From: Arenibacter algicola
GTDB lineage: Bacteria; Bacteroidota; Bacteroidia; Flavobacteriales; Flavobacteriaceae
Length of the DNA stretch: 64,000 nt
Assembly (NCBI RefSeq): GCF_018860365.1
Contig: NZ_JAHKPO010000003.1
Location: forward strand, 1,139,849-1,203,848
Reading direction: 5' to 3'
The notes under the pieces: generated by a model
What the model was told of the DNA's origin: nothing
The model's database searches: none
The model's input: the letters and a program-made list of their open reading frames with translations, nothing else
Program-made: the position numbers and the translations under genes
Part shown: positions 28,217 through 36,597 of the stretch, one piece after another
How the letters are laid out: each line of letters begins with the position of its first letter
How positions within the stretch are numbered: position 1 is the first letter of the stretch

Positions 28217-28882
28217 TTAATGGGACTGATCCTTTAATAGTTCCGGAAATTTAGCTTGAAAACGTTTTAGTCGTGGTACCGATACATTTAAGATATAGGA
28301 GTTGTTGGGATTGTTTTTTTCATAATCTTGGTGATAGTCCTCCGCATCATAAAAGACAGTAAAGGGTTTTACCTCTGTAGTTATGGGAGCTGAATAAACC
28401 TTTTCCTTCTCCAATTTGGAAATATAGTCGTTTATGATCTTCTTTTCGGAGTCGTTTTTATAGAAGGCGATGGATCTATATTGGGCACCTTTGTCGGGTC
28501 CCTGCCTATTTAAAGTAGTAGGGTCATGGGAGCCAAAAAATACTTTTACCAGGGTCTCAAAAGAAATCACTTTGGGATCGTAATAGACCTCTACCGCTTC
28601 TGCATGGGTAGTACGGCCATAGCCCACTTGTTCATAGGTGGGATTTTTTTCCTTCCCGCCAGAATAACCGGAGACAACTTCCTTTACTCCTTTTACACTT
28701 TCAAAAATAGCTTCCACGCACCAAAAACAACCGCTGGCAAAATAGGCAGTTTCATATTGTTGCAATTCCTTCGGAGTGACTTCGGCAATTATTTCATGCT
28801 TTTGTTCGGATTTGGTTTTGGATTGACAACTAATAGTGGTAAATCCTAGAACCCCTAGTAGTATGATCTGTAATAGTTTCAT
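28217..28882 (-). CDS. msrA: Peptide-methionine (S)-S-oxide reductase MsrA, exported lipoprotein
   Basis: 221 residues. The signal peptide ends in TTISC (lipobox), then a short linker and a full MsrA domain from about 48. The active-site motif GCFWCVE holds the catalytic Cys; GYSGG and the YHQDYEKNNP block supply the substrate pocket and C-terminal part. It repairs S-sulfoxides of methionine in exported proteins after oxidative damage. No MsrB is fused or adjacent. It is monocistronic, with its own terminator. Confidence 0.95.
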   Translation of the reverse strand: MKLLQIILLGVLGFTTISCQSKTKSEQKHEIIAEVTPKELQQYETAYFASGCFWCVEAIFESVKGVKEVVSGYSGGKEKNPTYEQVGYGRTTHAEAVEVYYDPKVISFETLVKVFFGSHDPTTLNRQGPDKGAQYRSIAFYKNDSEKKIINDYISKLEKEKVYSAPITTEVKPFTVFYDAEDYHQDYEKNNPNNSYILNVSVPRLKRFQAKFPELLKDQSH

Positions 28883-29383
28883 GTTGTTAATTACTTAATG
28901 TTATTATGTTCTATTTTTTTAGTCCAACCAATTTAGGTGGTACCAGAATTATACAACTACAATAATCCTGCCTTTATAAAGGTAAGACAGTTTTGATAAA
29001 AGTACGTTTGTCAAATACTTTCTCTTTTAGTGTTTGTAATTGGAAAATACTTACGGATATCCATCTTAAAATTTTATAATATCATTTTCATTTGTGTAAC
29101 ACCTATTTCAAAGGCCTCAGCCTTATTGAAACGCGATAGTTGAACGAATCCCGACTTTTGGTAGGGTTTCTGGCTGGATACCCTGACTTAGCCTTAAGGG
29201 GGTTCTTTAAAGGGGAGCAAGGCTTGCTCTGGGGTTTAGAGCCATTAATTATGCATTTGAAAAAGGGTACAGCCTTATTGGAGCAATATTATTTAATTCA
29301 TTTTTCACTGGTTATTTACGGATAGTATCATAGGATTATTACTACAAATATTGAATGAATCTTGTTTTTATTTTTAAATACAC
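28883..29383. other. Gene-free stretch upstream of the small secreted protein
   Basis: About 500 bp without a convincing gene. A 12-bp palindrome CCTTTATAAAGG lies at 28971-28982. A 61-codon TTG-started frame at 29140-29325 has no start signal or family resemblance, and I do not call it. Confidence 0.6.
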
Positions 29384-29820
29384 GTAAGAATTACCGATTA
29401 AATACCATTAACATCGATTAGCGTTTCCTGGGTCGGTTTTCACTCACCGAGCATTTTCTACACTTTATCGGGAGATTTGTCAGATACCGAAAAATAAGGG
29501 GGTTTAAACGATTTGTGACCTATACAGGGGTGCATGTGGCGTTAAATTTACATAACAAAACAACGCATCATGAAAACGCTTTTAACTTTAATCTTTGTTC
29601 TTTTTATCGGAGTAGCTGCACAAGCCAACAATGTTGATCAGGAAGTAAAAGTTGAAACTGTTACCATGAGTATTGTTACTTCTACTCAAAATGAAGTTTC
29701 TGTTAAAAACGAAAACAAAGTAGCTCGTTTGTACATGTTCAAAAATTCTAGGGTTAAAAAAGAATTGTCTTTCTCTACTAAATTGAACAAAGCTAAATTG
29801 GCTTAATCACATCGTTTTCT
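29384..29820 (+). repeat. 437-bp direct repeat, copy A
   Basis: Starts at GTAAGAATTACCGATTA and runs through the small gene to just past its stop. Copy B begins at 30834 with a constant offset of 1450 bp and no indels. The ~185 bp upstream of the gene differ only in a few bases near TATACAGGGG versus TAAGCCAAGG; the coding parts differ at two positions I could see. Similarity fades outside both ends. Confidence 0.95.
29570..29806 (+). CDS. Small secreted protein of unknown function, copy A
   Basis: 78 residues with a clear signal peptide (about 1-19, cleavage after AQA) and a mature part of ~59 residues. The C-terminus is basic (KNSRVKKELSFSTKLNKAKLA-type tail) and Tyr/Phe-containing. I recall similar short exported proteins with this tail in other flavobacteria, but know no function. 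It is present twice: the second copy at 31020 differs by one residue (Ser versus Ala in IVTSTQ/IVTATQ). Both copies keep the same upstream ~185 bp, so they should be expressed alike. Confidence 0.85.
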   Translation: MKTLLTLIFVLFIGVAAQANNVDQEVKVETVTMSIVTSTQNEVSVKNENKVARLYMFKNSRVKKELSFSTKLNKAKLA

Positions 29821-31019
29821 TTTTAAGAACTATTATTTAGTCAAAAAGTTCTGATATTATATCTATTTACATTTGGGAAGAACATAGTATGTATATAAAC
29901 CTATTGGTGTCTAACCAATGAAAATCTTATTATGATTTGAATTACTTCTTTTTGCTTAATGAGGTTTCTTCCGATTTTGCTATGGATATACAAATACTTA
30001 GGTAGCATGAAGGTTACCTTGAATCATGCTTAATTGTTGTGTTTCTTCAAAAATTCGAATTAACATGATTTATCTTGTTTTTTGATTTTAGCTTTAATTA
30101 TTGGGGATAACCCTAAGAAACTTTTGTTGAAATTATTCTTTCATTTTCTTTGCTTGTCCAAAGAAAACGAAACAAAAGAAAAGACCCTTCTTCGCTAGGT
30201 GGTCCATAAAATCTTGGAATTTTATGGACCGATGCCATGGCCTAAATTATTTCCAAGGCTTCAATAATTCTTTACGGCCATGTCATCTCCTCTACGGAAG
30301 AAGATTTACCCAACAATGGACTTTAAGGACAATGTTCAACGATATTCAATAGCGGATAATGATTTTTATGAACTCTATAAATTGACGGAACAAAGAAACG
30401 GCCTATTTTTTAATTCGTCTTAAATCAAGTGGTTTTAACATTGGGCAAAGGAAGCCGTCCATAGAGTATTTCACCTTAGTGAAAGTGGCCTGGGCGGTGC
30501 GGCCGTGGAAAGTGGGTGGATTTAAAGAAATTTAAAATCAGCCCAGCGTTTTTTGGTTCGTTTTTTGGGCGATGCAAAAAATGAACAGAACGCGAACCCT
30601 GGTATAGTCTATTCTATCTTTTTCTAATACACACACACACATAACTTTTGGGATTGATCCTATTTAATTCCAAAACTCATTTACACTTAATATTTGTATT
30701 TGGTATTGAAGAGGGGAGTCCTGGGAATGATGACGAAGTAGATTAACGGGAGAACATATCTTTAATCAATTACTATTTACAAGTTTTTTACTACAAATTC
30801 TGACCGGTTAATGATTTTTAGATCTAAAATCCTGTAAGAATTACCGATTAAATACCATTAACATCGATTAGCGTTTCCTGGGTCGGTTTTCACTCACCGA
30901 GCATTTTCTACACTTTATCGGGAGATTTGTCAGATACCGAAAAATAAGGGGGTTTAAACGATTTGTGACCTAAGCCAAGGTGCATGTGGCGTTAAATTTA
31001 CATAACAAAACAACGCATC
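29821..31019. other. Gene-poor spacer between the two repeat copies
   Basis: About 1.2 kb without a supported gene. It contains the MITE-like element at 30140-30585, a run ACACACACACACA at 30629-30641, and the upstream part of repeat copy B from 30834. A 28-codon frame (HWAKEAVHRVFHLSESGLGG region, near 30440) may be a coding relic. Confidence 0.6.
30140..30585. mobile_element. MITE-like element with ~40-bp imperfect inverted ends
   Basis: The left end (30140-30184, TTCATTTTCTTTGCTTGTCC...) and the reverse complement of the right end (30546-30585, TTCATTTTTTGCATCGCCC...) align along about 40 bp with a few mismatches and small gaps; both continue with an AAA.AAACGAA.CAAAA block. The 446-bp interior codes for nothing recognisable and holds three hairpins: 30201-30230 (perfect 12-bp stem), 30231-30287 (12-bp arms with one mismatch, plus an inner AATTATT/AATAATT pair) and 30469-30484. 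No transposase is present, and I could not identify target-site duplications. Mobility is inferred from structure only. Confidence 0.5.
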
Positions 31020-31270
31020 ATGAAAACGCTTTTAACTTTAATCTTTGTTCTTTTTATCGGAGTAGCTGCACAAGCCAACAATGTTGATCAGGAAGTAAAA
31101 GTTGAAACTGTTACCATGAGTATTGTTACTGCTACCCAAAATGAAGTTTCTGTTAAAAACGAAAACAAAGTAGCTCGTTTGTACATGTTCAAAAATTCTA
31201 GGGTTAAAAAAGAATTGTCTTTCTCTACTAAATTGAACAAAGCTAAATTGGCTTAATCCCATTGTTCTTT
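30834..31270 (+). repeat. 437-bp direct repeat, copy B
   Basis: Second copy of the unit at 29384-29820, same orientation, offset 1450 bp. It ends just after the stop of the small gene, where the sequences diverge (TAATCCCATTG versus TAATCACATCG). Confidence 0.95.
31020..31256 (+). CDS. Small secreted protein of unknown function, copy B
   Basis: 78 residues, identical to the product at 29570 except for one Ser-to-Ala change in the mature part. Signal peptide about 1-19. The retained frame and the few DNA changes indicate a recent duplication or gene conversion. Convergent with the APC transporter gene 58 bp downstream. Confidence 0.85.
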   Translation: MKTLLTLIFVLFIGVAAQANNVDQEVKVETVTMSIVTATQNEVSVKNENKVARLYMFKNSRVKKELSFSTKLNKAKLA

Positions 31271-31314
31271 AAAACTAAATTTTTGATTATTAATTTTTAG
31301 GATTGTTGACACTT

Positions 31315-32616
31315 CTACTTTCTCTTCCAAAATTTGTCCTTAAGGAAATATATCAAAGTCAGTATGGCAATATAAACCCCAAACCCAATAACCTCTTTGC
31401 GTTCAAGGTTGGATAGTAACCAAACAATAATAATTACCGAGAGTATAGGCACCAGGTAACCTCCAGGTATCCTAAATTGGTGTTTGGTAGTTTTGCCCGA
31501 TTTTCTTCTTGAACTTATCACAGAAAGGGATACCCCAAGATAAACCAGTAGTATTGATGCACTTGAAATAACGGCCAATTGTTCAAATCCCCCTAGGGAA
31601 GCCAATAGAAACCCAATTGTGGCATATGTAATTATTGCGATGTAGGGAGTGGAGAATCTGTCATGGATTTTTGAGAGTGGTCTAAGGGGAAGTACATTAT
31701 CTTTAGAGGCCCTAAAAAGTACACGTGGCATACTCAATATTTCACTACTTAAATTTCCTAGCATGGAAATCGCGGCACCTATCGTGATTATAGTAAAACC
31801 AATGGGACCAAAAACCTGTTGGGCTACCATGCTTAAGGGGTTTTCGGTATAAGTGGACAAGGAAGCCCCTAGCACGCCCTGTGATACTGTTTGAATAAGG
31901 ATATAAAGAATTAAAACACCAATGATACTTATAAATATTGCCCTTGGAATTGTCCTATTCGGTTTTTTAACCTCGCCACTTATAGATAATCCGGTCTCGG
32001 CACCCTGAAATGCGAAAAATAGAATAAGGGATATAGCGCCAACTTCTGAAATTGTTGGGGTGGAATCGATTATAAGGTTGTTAAATGAAACATGTCCCCA
32101 AGAAAAAAATATCAGTAATAGAAGTGGAATAAGTTTGGTGAGAGTAATTGTTTTTACCAAAACCATTCCTTCCTTAATTCCTTTAACGTTAATATAGCCC
32201 AGTCCGGCAAACAGGATAAAGAAAACCAACGTCCTAACATAATCGGTTTTAAAAAAAGGAAAAATAGAACCCAATACATCTACCAATGCATTGGCAACAG
32301 CCCCGTCTGCCGATAAGGCGGAAAGCACAAAAAGAATTACTGTTAGAAAACCAAAATAGGGTCCAAAAGAAGATTCAATATAAGTGTAGGCTCCTCCCGA
32401 AGTAGTTACTTTACTGCCTATTTCAGCAAAGCAGAGCATTACCAGGGTAATTAGCAGGCCACAGAATAAATATGCGTAAATACTGGAAGTGCCCAATCCG
32501 GCAGCAACAATGGCAGGAAGGGCAAAGATGCCGGCGCCGATCATAATATTGATTAAGTTGGCACTTAGGCCCCAAACACCGACCTCCCTTTTTAGATGTT
32601 CATTGGTTTCCTTCAT
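31315..32616 (-). CDS. APC-family amino acid permease
   Basis: 433 residues with about 12 membrane helices. The N-terminal GVWGLSANLINIMIGAGIFALPA is the APC substrate-binding helix 1 with its unwound G(A/S)GIF motif, and helix 6 has LILFFAFQGAETGLSISGEV. Such carriers import amino acids or exchange them with protons or related amines. It appears monocistronic. Substrate unknown. Confidence 0.93.
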   Translation of the reverse strand: MKETNEHLKREVGVWGLSANLINIMIGAGIFALPAIVAAGLGTSSIYAYLFCGLLITLVMLCFAEIGSKVTTSGGAYTYIESSFGPYFGFLTVILFVLSALSADGAVANALVDVLGSIFPFFKTDYVRTLVFFILFAGLGYINVKGIKEGMVLVKTITLTKLIPLLLLIFFSWGHVSFNNLIIDSTPTISEVGAISLILFFAFQGAETGLSISGEVKKPNRTIPRAIFISIIGVLILYILIQTVSQGVLGASLSTYTENPLSMVAQQVFGPIGFTIITIGAAISMLGNLSSEILSMPRVLFRASKDNVLPLRPLSKIHDRFSTPYIAIITYATIGFLLASLGGFEQLAVISSASILLVYLGVSLSVISSRRKSGKTTKHQFRIPGGYLVPILSVIIIVWLLSNLERKEVIGFGVYIAILTLIYFLKDKFWKRK

Positions 32617-33092
32617 TGGTGGATTGGTTTAAAGGGAGATATGTTTAAGGCTATAAAAAAAAAGAGGGGAAGGCTAATATAATGAATTTAGTGTTAGTAC
32701 ATTTTAGGGTTAAGAAGGTGTTTCAATTTAAGGATCCATATATAGTGCTCCATCAATTCGTAAATTGATTGTAAGTTACCTTTTAATGGTATTTGCAGCA
32801 TGATTTTATACTATTTGCTGAATTGGACCTAGGGAACCTTTTGTTTTTCAGATACTCTTCTAAAAATCTACAATGGATAGGTAAGTTTTGTTGCCTTCCA
32901 CTTATGTAGGAAAAATATACTAATTTTAACAAATGGATATGAATTTTGAACCAAGCGCTTGAAATTTATACTCATACCCAACTATTTTGGCCTTTAATTT
33001 TTAGGGGATGTCATCGTTGGTGCCCATATATAAGTTTAAATGCGAGGACCATTAAATATTAATTTTAGGAATTTTCCTTAAATCTCAGGGAG
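32617..33092. other. Intergenic region between divergent transporter and kinase genes
   Basis: 476 bp, AT-rich, no gene supported. A small inverted repeat ATCAATT/AATTGAT lies near 32753-32769. Only near matches to TAnnTTTG (for example TAAGTTTA close to 33030) were seen upstream of the kinase. Confidence 0.55.
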
Positions 33093-33098
33093 TTGAAT

Positions 33099-35741
33099 AT
33101 GTCTAAAAAGGGTACTGAAAGAAGAGAACAGTATAATAAAATATTTATAGAACAGGCACCTACTGCCATTGCGATGTTGGACAAGGATATGCGTTATATT
33201 GCAGTATCCCAACGTTGGATTTCGGATTATAAAATGGAAGGCAAGGAAATAATTGGCCGTTCACATTATGATATATTTCCTGAAATAGGGGAAGATTGGA
33301 AAATAAACCATCAAAAATGCCTTAATGGAGCCATTGATATTTGTGAGGAGGCACCATTTAAACGTGCAGATGGAACAATACAATGGATTTATTGGGATGT
33401 GCGGCCTTGGTATATTTCAGAGGGTGAGATAGGAGGTTTGCTTATGCATACCGGTGATATTACGCCTCAGAAGGAAAGGGAAAAGGAACGGGCACGTATG
33501 ATTCAAATATTGGATAAGACCAATGAAGTGGCCCGAATTGGCACTTGGGAGGTTAATCTTTCAACCAATGAAGTTTATTGGAGCAAGATGGTTTGTGAAA
33601 TACATGAGGTGCCTGTAAATTATCGACCTCAATTGGAAACCGCCATTAATTTCTATAAAGAAGGGGAAAGTCGTGAAACCATCCAGCGCGTGGTGAACGA
33701 GGCTATGCTAACAGGGCAACCTTATGATGTTGAGGTTGAGCTTGTAACTGCAAAGGGGACTTCCCTTTGGACCCGCGCCATTGGAAGTGGAGAGTTTGTA
33801 GATGGAAAATGCGTTGGTCTTTTTGGGATCTTCCAAGATATTAATGAAAGAAAGCTGTCCGAACAGGCGTTGAGTAATGCCAATGCCGAATTAAGGGCCA
33901 TATTCAATTCCAAGTCGGTTGCCATAATCACGACGAACAATAAAGGGATAATAAATCATTTCAACCATGGAGCTGAGTATTTATTGGGTTATTCGGCTTC
34001 TGAAATTATTGGTACACAAATACCTAGTGTATTTGCGACAATGGAGGAGGTGGAAAGGTTTAGGCAGGATTTGTCCCAAAAATATGGAAAAGATCCGTTA
34101 AAGGGGTTGGCGGAAAATAACGAATTTGATGTTAGGGAATGGACCTATATAAAGAAAGATGGTACTAAAATTACGGTCCAGGTTACTATATCGGCCATTA
34201 AAGATGTGCATGGAGAAATAACCGGATCTTTAACGGTAGCCTCTGATATTACTGCCATCAAAAATGCGGAGATCGAGCTATTGCGAAAAAATCAGGTCCT
34301 TAATTTTGCCGAGCGTCTGTCCATGATCGGGAACTGGCAATGGAATACGATTACCAATGAGGTAATATGGTCTTCCAATTTATATAAGATTTTTAATGTT
34401 GATGAAGAGACTCGGTTGACTTACGATACCTATTTTTCCTTTGTACATCCAGAGGACAAGGAAATGGTGACAAATCATGTGCAATATTCTTTGGAGGAAA
34501 AAAAATTCCCGGATTTGTTGCATCGGATCAAGTTAAGGGATGGAACGGTAAAGAATATTCAGCTATTGGCAGAAATTATGTCCAATGACGCAGGAGAGGT
34601 AATTGAGTTGGTGGGTACCTGCCAGGATGTAACGGAACAGCGGCTGCAGGAAATAAAATTTCGGGGATTATTGGAATCGGCTCCTGATGCCATGGTGATC
34701 GTCAATGAAGCTGGGAAAATTCATATGATCAACAAACAGGCGGAAAAATTATTCGGGTACAGTGCCAAGGAATTGACAGGTAAATCGGTGGAAATTCTTA
34801 TTCCTGAAGCTTATAGTGCCAAACATCTTGGCCATCGGTCAGGTTTCTTTGCCAACCCCAAAACACGGCATATGGGGGAAGGAAAAGAATTATTCGCAAT
34901 TAATAAAAAAGGAAAATTAATCCCTATACAAATAAGTCTAAGCCCCCTTACAACGGAAGAAGGAGTATTGGTTTCGGCAGCCATAAGGGATATTACCTCC
35001 CAAAAAATAGCAGAGGGAAAAATATTGAAGGCCAAGGAAGAGTTAGAGGCATTTGCTAAAAAATTAGTTGCCCAAAACACCAAGCTGGCAGATTTTACCC
35101 AGATAACCTCACACAATTTAAGAGCTCCGGTGAGCAACCTGAATTCTCTTTTAGGGTTTTATAAACTTGCCCAAAGTGAGGAGGAGCGTGTGGATCTGTT
35201 CCAAAAATTGGAAAGTGTTGTCAATCATCTCACTTTAACGCTCAATACCTTGGTAGAGGCTTTAAATATTAGGAAAGATAATAATGAGGATAAACTGGAG
35301 AATATTGAATTTGATTCGATGATGGTTAAAACCCAGGAAATACTTTCTGGTGAAATTATGAGTACTGGAGCCGTAATTAAAAGCGATTTTTCAAAATTAC
35401 CGGATATTGTTTACAATAAAATTTATTTAGAAAGTATTTTTCTTAACTTGGTTGGAAATGCCCTAAAATACAGGAGCGCGGATAGAGTACCTGAAATATA
35501 TGTAACCTCCGGAATTGAAAATGGTAAAAAATTCTTGAAGGTTACTGACAATGGGCAGGGAATTAATTTAAAAAGGCATGGCCATAAATTGTTTGGTTTG
35601 AACAAGGTATTTCACAGGCATCCCGATGCCAGGGGAATTGGTTTGTTCATGACCAAAACGCAAATAGAAGCGCATGGTGGTTCTATTTCGGCTGAAAGTG
35701 AAGTAAATGTGGGCACCACATTTAGTATTAATTTTAATTAG
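33099..35741 (+). CDS. Soluble multi-PAS sensor histidine kinase
   Basis: 880 residues from the ATG at 33099 (a TTG two codons upstream is possible). There are no membrane segments, so it is cytoplasmic. Five PAS units: about 10-125, 135-250, 260-385, 395-510 and 520-640. Then a short coiled coil, phospho-acceptor His in FTQITSHNLRAP, and an HATPase domain with N box FLNLVGNALKYRS, G boxes DNGQGI and GIGLFMTK. PAS units 1-2 and the kinase core closely match the membrane kinase at 13196-15802. The response regulator starts 7 bp after its stop, making a likely two-component pair. No haem or flavin motif was recognised, so the signal is open. Confidence 0.93.
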   Translation: MSKKGTERREQYNKIFIEQAPTAIAMLDKDMRYIAVSQRWISDYKMEGKEIIGRSHYDIFPEIGEDWKINHQKCLNGAIDICEEAPFKRADGTIQWIYWDVRPWYISEGEIGGLLMHTGDITPQKEREKERARMIQILDKTNEVARIGTWEVNLSTNEVYWSKMVCEIHEVPVNYRPQLETAINFYKEGESRETIQRVVNEAMLTGQPYDVEVELVTAKGTSLWTRAIGSGEFVDGKCVGLFGIFQDINERKLSEQALSNANAELRAIFNSKSVAIITTNNKGIINHFNHGAEYLLGYSASEIIGTQIPSVFATMEEVERFRQDLSQKYGKDPLKGLAENNEFDVREWTYIKKDGTKITVQVTISAIKDVHGEITGSLTVASDITAIKNAEIELLRKNQVLNFAERLSMIGNWQWNTITNEVIWSSNLYKIFNVDEETRLTYDTYFSFVHPEDKEMVTNHVQYSLEEKKFPDLLHRIKLRDGTVKNIQLLAEIMSNDAGEVIELVGTCQDVTEQRLQEIKFRGLLESAPDAMVIVNEAGKIHMINKQAEKLFGYSAKELTGKSVEILIPEAYSAKHLGHRSGFFANPKTRHMGEGKELFAINKKGKLIPIQISLSPLTTEEGVLVSAAIRDITSQKIAEGKILKAKEELEAFAKKLVAQNTKLADFTQITSHNLRAPVSNLNSLLGFYKLAQSEEERVDLFQKLESVVNHLTLTLNTLVEALNIRKDNNEDKLENIEFDSMMVKTQEILSGEIMSTGAVIKSDFSKLPDIVYNKIYLESIFLNLVGNALKYRSADRVPEIYVTSGIENGKKFLKVTDNGQGINLKRHGHKLFGLNKVFHRHPDARGIGLFMTKTQIEAHGGSISAESEVNVGTTFSINFN

Positions 35742-35748
35742 ATAGTAA

Positions 35749-36165
35749 ATGAGTAGTTCTTTAAATGTTTGTATTGTTGATGATGATGATATATATCAAT
35801 TTACCATGGTAAAGACCATGAAATCACTTAATTTGACCGATAAGATTATGGTCTTTTCGGATGGTGAAGAGGCTTTGGATTTTATGTTGGATAATCTACA
35901 CAATGATAAGGAACTTCCGGATGTGATTTTTTTGGATATAGATATGCCTATCATGGACGGATTTCAATTCATGGAGGAATATGTAAAGATAAAGCCAAAG
36001 CTGGGAAAGAAAATAACGATATATATGGTCTCCTCATCGGTAGACCCTGTGGATATTGATAGGGCAAAGAAAATAAGCGAAATCACCGATTATATTGTGA
36101 AGCCAATAACCCACGATCAATTAACCAGTATTGTTCAGGAATTGGATAGTAAAGGAAGTTTATAG
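35749..36165 (+). CDS. Single-domain CheY-like response regulator
   Basis: 138 residues, receiver domain only. The acidic pocket is DDDD (11-14) and the phospho-acceptor is Asp63 in FLDIDMPIMDG; the switch Ser/Thr lies in VSSSVDP and the conserved Lys in YIVKPI. With no output domain it must act by protein contact or pass phosphate on. This type often follows PAS kinases in Bacteroidota. Co-transcribed with the kinase 7 bp upstream; it may also serve the orphan paralogue at 13196. Confidence 0.93.
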   Translation: MSSSLNVCIVDDDDIYQFTMVKTMKSLNLTDKIMVFSDGEEALDFMLDNLHNDKELPDVIFLDIDMPIMDGFQFMEEYVKIKPKLGKKITIYMVSSSVDPVDIDRAKKISEITDYIVKPITHDQLTSIVQELDSKGSL

Positions 36166-36440
36166 TACGATTAAACTATTTCGTGTTATGAGTAACCATA
36201 ATACGATTAGGGGAAATAAATTGATCTTCAGCTGAAAATTATTAGGTTGTTGCACTATGGAAAGTAAACGCTTCCCAATTCCGATATTCGTGGAGCTTTT
36301 TGCGCGGTGGATTCTATGATCCATGAACTGTACTTTAATTCCCAATAGGTATTGGCCCATGGCCTTTTTACATTTTCTTGAAGAACCATTTTGGGATAAG
36401 AATATACAATAAGACGATCTAAATAGGGGCTAGGGGTCTT
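36166..36440. other. Intergenic region between convergent regulator and acs genes
   Basis: No gene or RNA recognised in this part. The following 36461-36579 holds two hairpin structures listed separately. Confidence 0.5.
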
Positions 36441-36460
36441 TAGGAATAGCCTGCATTAGT

Positions 36461-36550
36461 GATTGCAGCGGCATCCTTTTTTAGGCCGATGGGTAAGTAT
36501 TAAAAACGGCTATAAAGTTTTGGGCATAAAAAAGATTTAGCGGAAAGCAC
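36461..36550. repeat. Bacteroidetes-type intergenic stem-loop motif
   Basis: GATTGCAGCGGCATCC at 36461 opens an imperfect stem: ATCCTTTTTTAGGCC (36473-36487) pairs with GGGCATAAAAAAGAT (36522-36536), followed by TTTAGCGGAAAGC. From memory, this GCAGCGGCATCC...AGCGGAAAGC combination recurs at many 3' gene ends in flavobacterial genomes; I cannot confirm that here. Function unknown. Confidence 0.45.
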
Positions 36551-36551
36551 G

Positions 36552-36579
36552 GCCACTTTATGTTTTTCCATAAAGTGGC
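36552..36579 (-). terminator. Hairpin after acs, possible terminator
   Basis: A perfect 11-bp stem, GCCACTTTATG (36552-36562) and CATAAAGTGGC (36569-36579), has a TTTTTC loop. It sits 18 bp past the acs stop. There is no clean T-run on the minus strand side, so it could be an RNA 3'-end stabiliser instead. Confidence 0.5.
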
Positions 36580-36597
36580 AATGCCCCACCAAATTAA

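Noticed and set aside
28971..28982. 12-bp palindrome CCTTTATAAAGG as a terminator
   Set aside because: No loop, no T-run, and it lies upstream of msrA; at most a protein-binding site, without further support.
29140..29325. 61-codon plus-strand open frame
   Set aside because: TTG start without promoter, no signal peptide, no family resemblance; best explained by chance.
30629..30641. AC dinucleotide run as a phase-variation switch
   Set aside because: Only about six units and not inside or immediately upstream of a gene.
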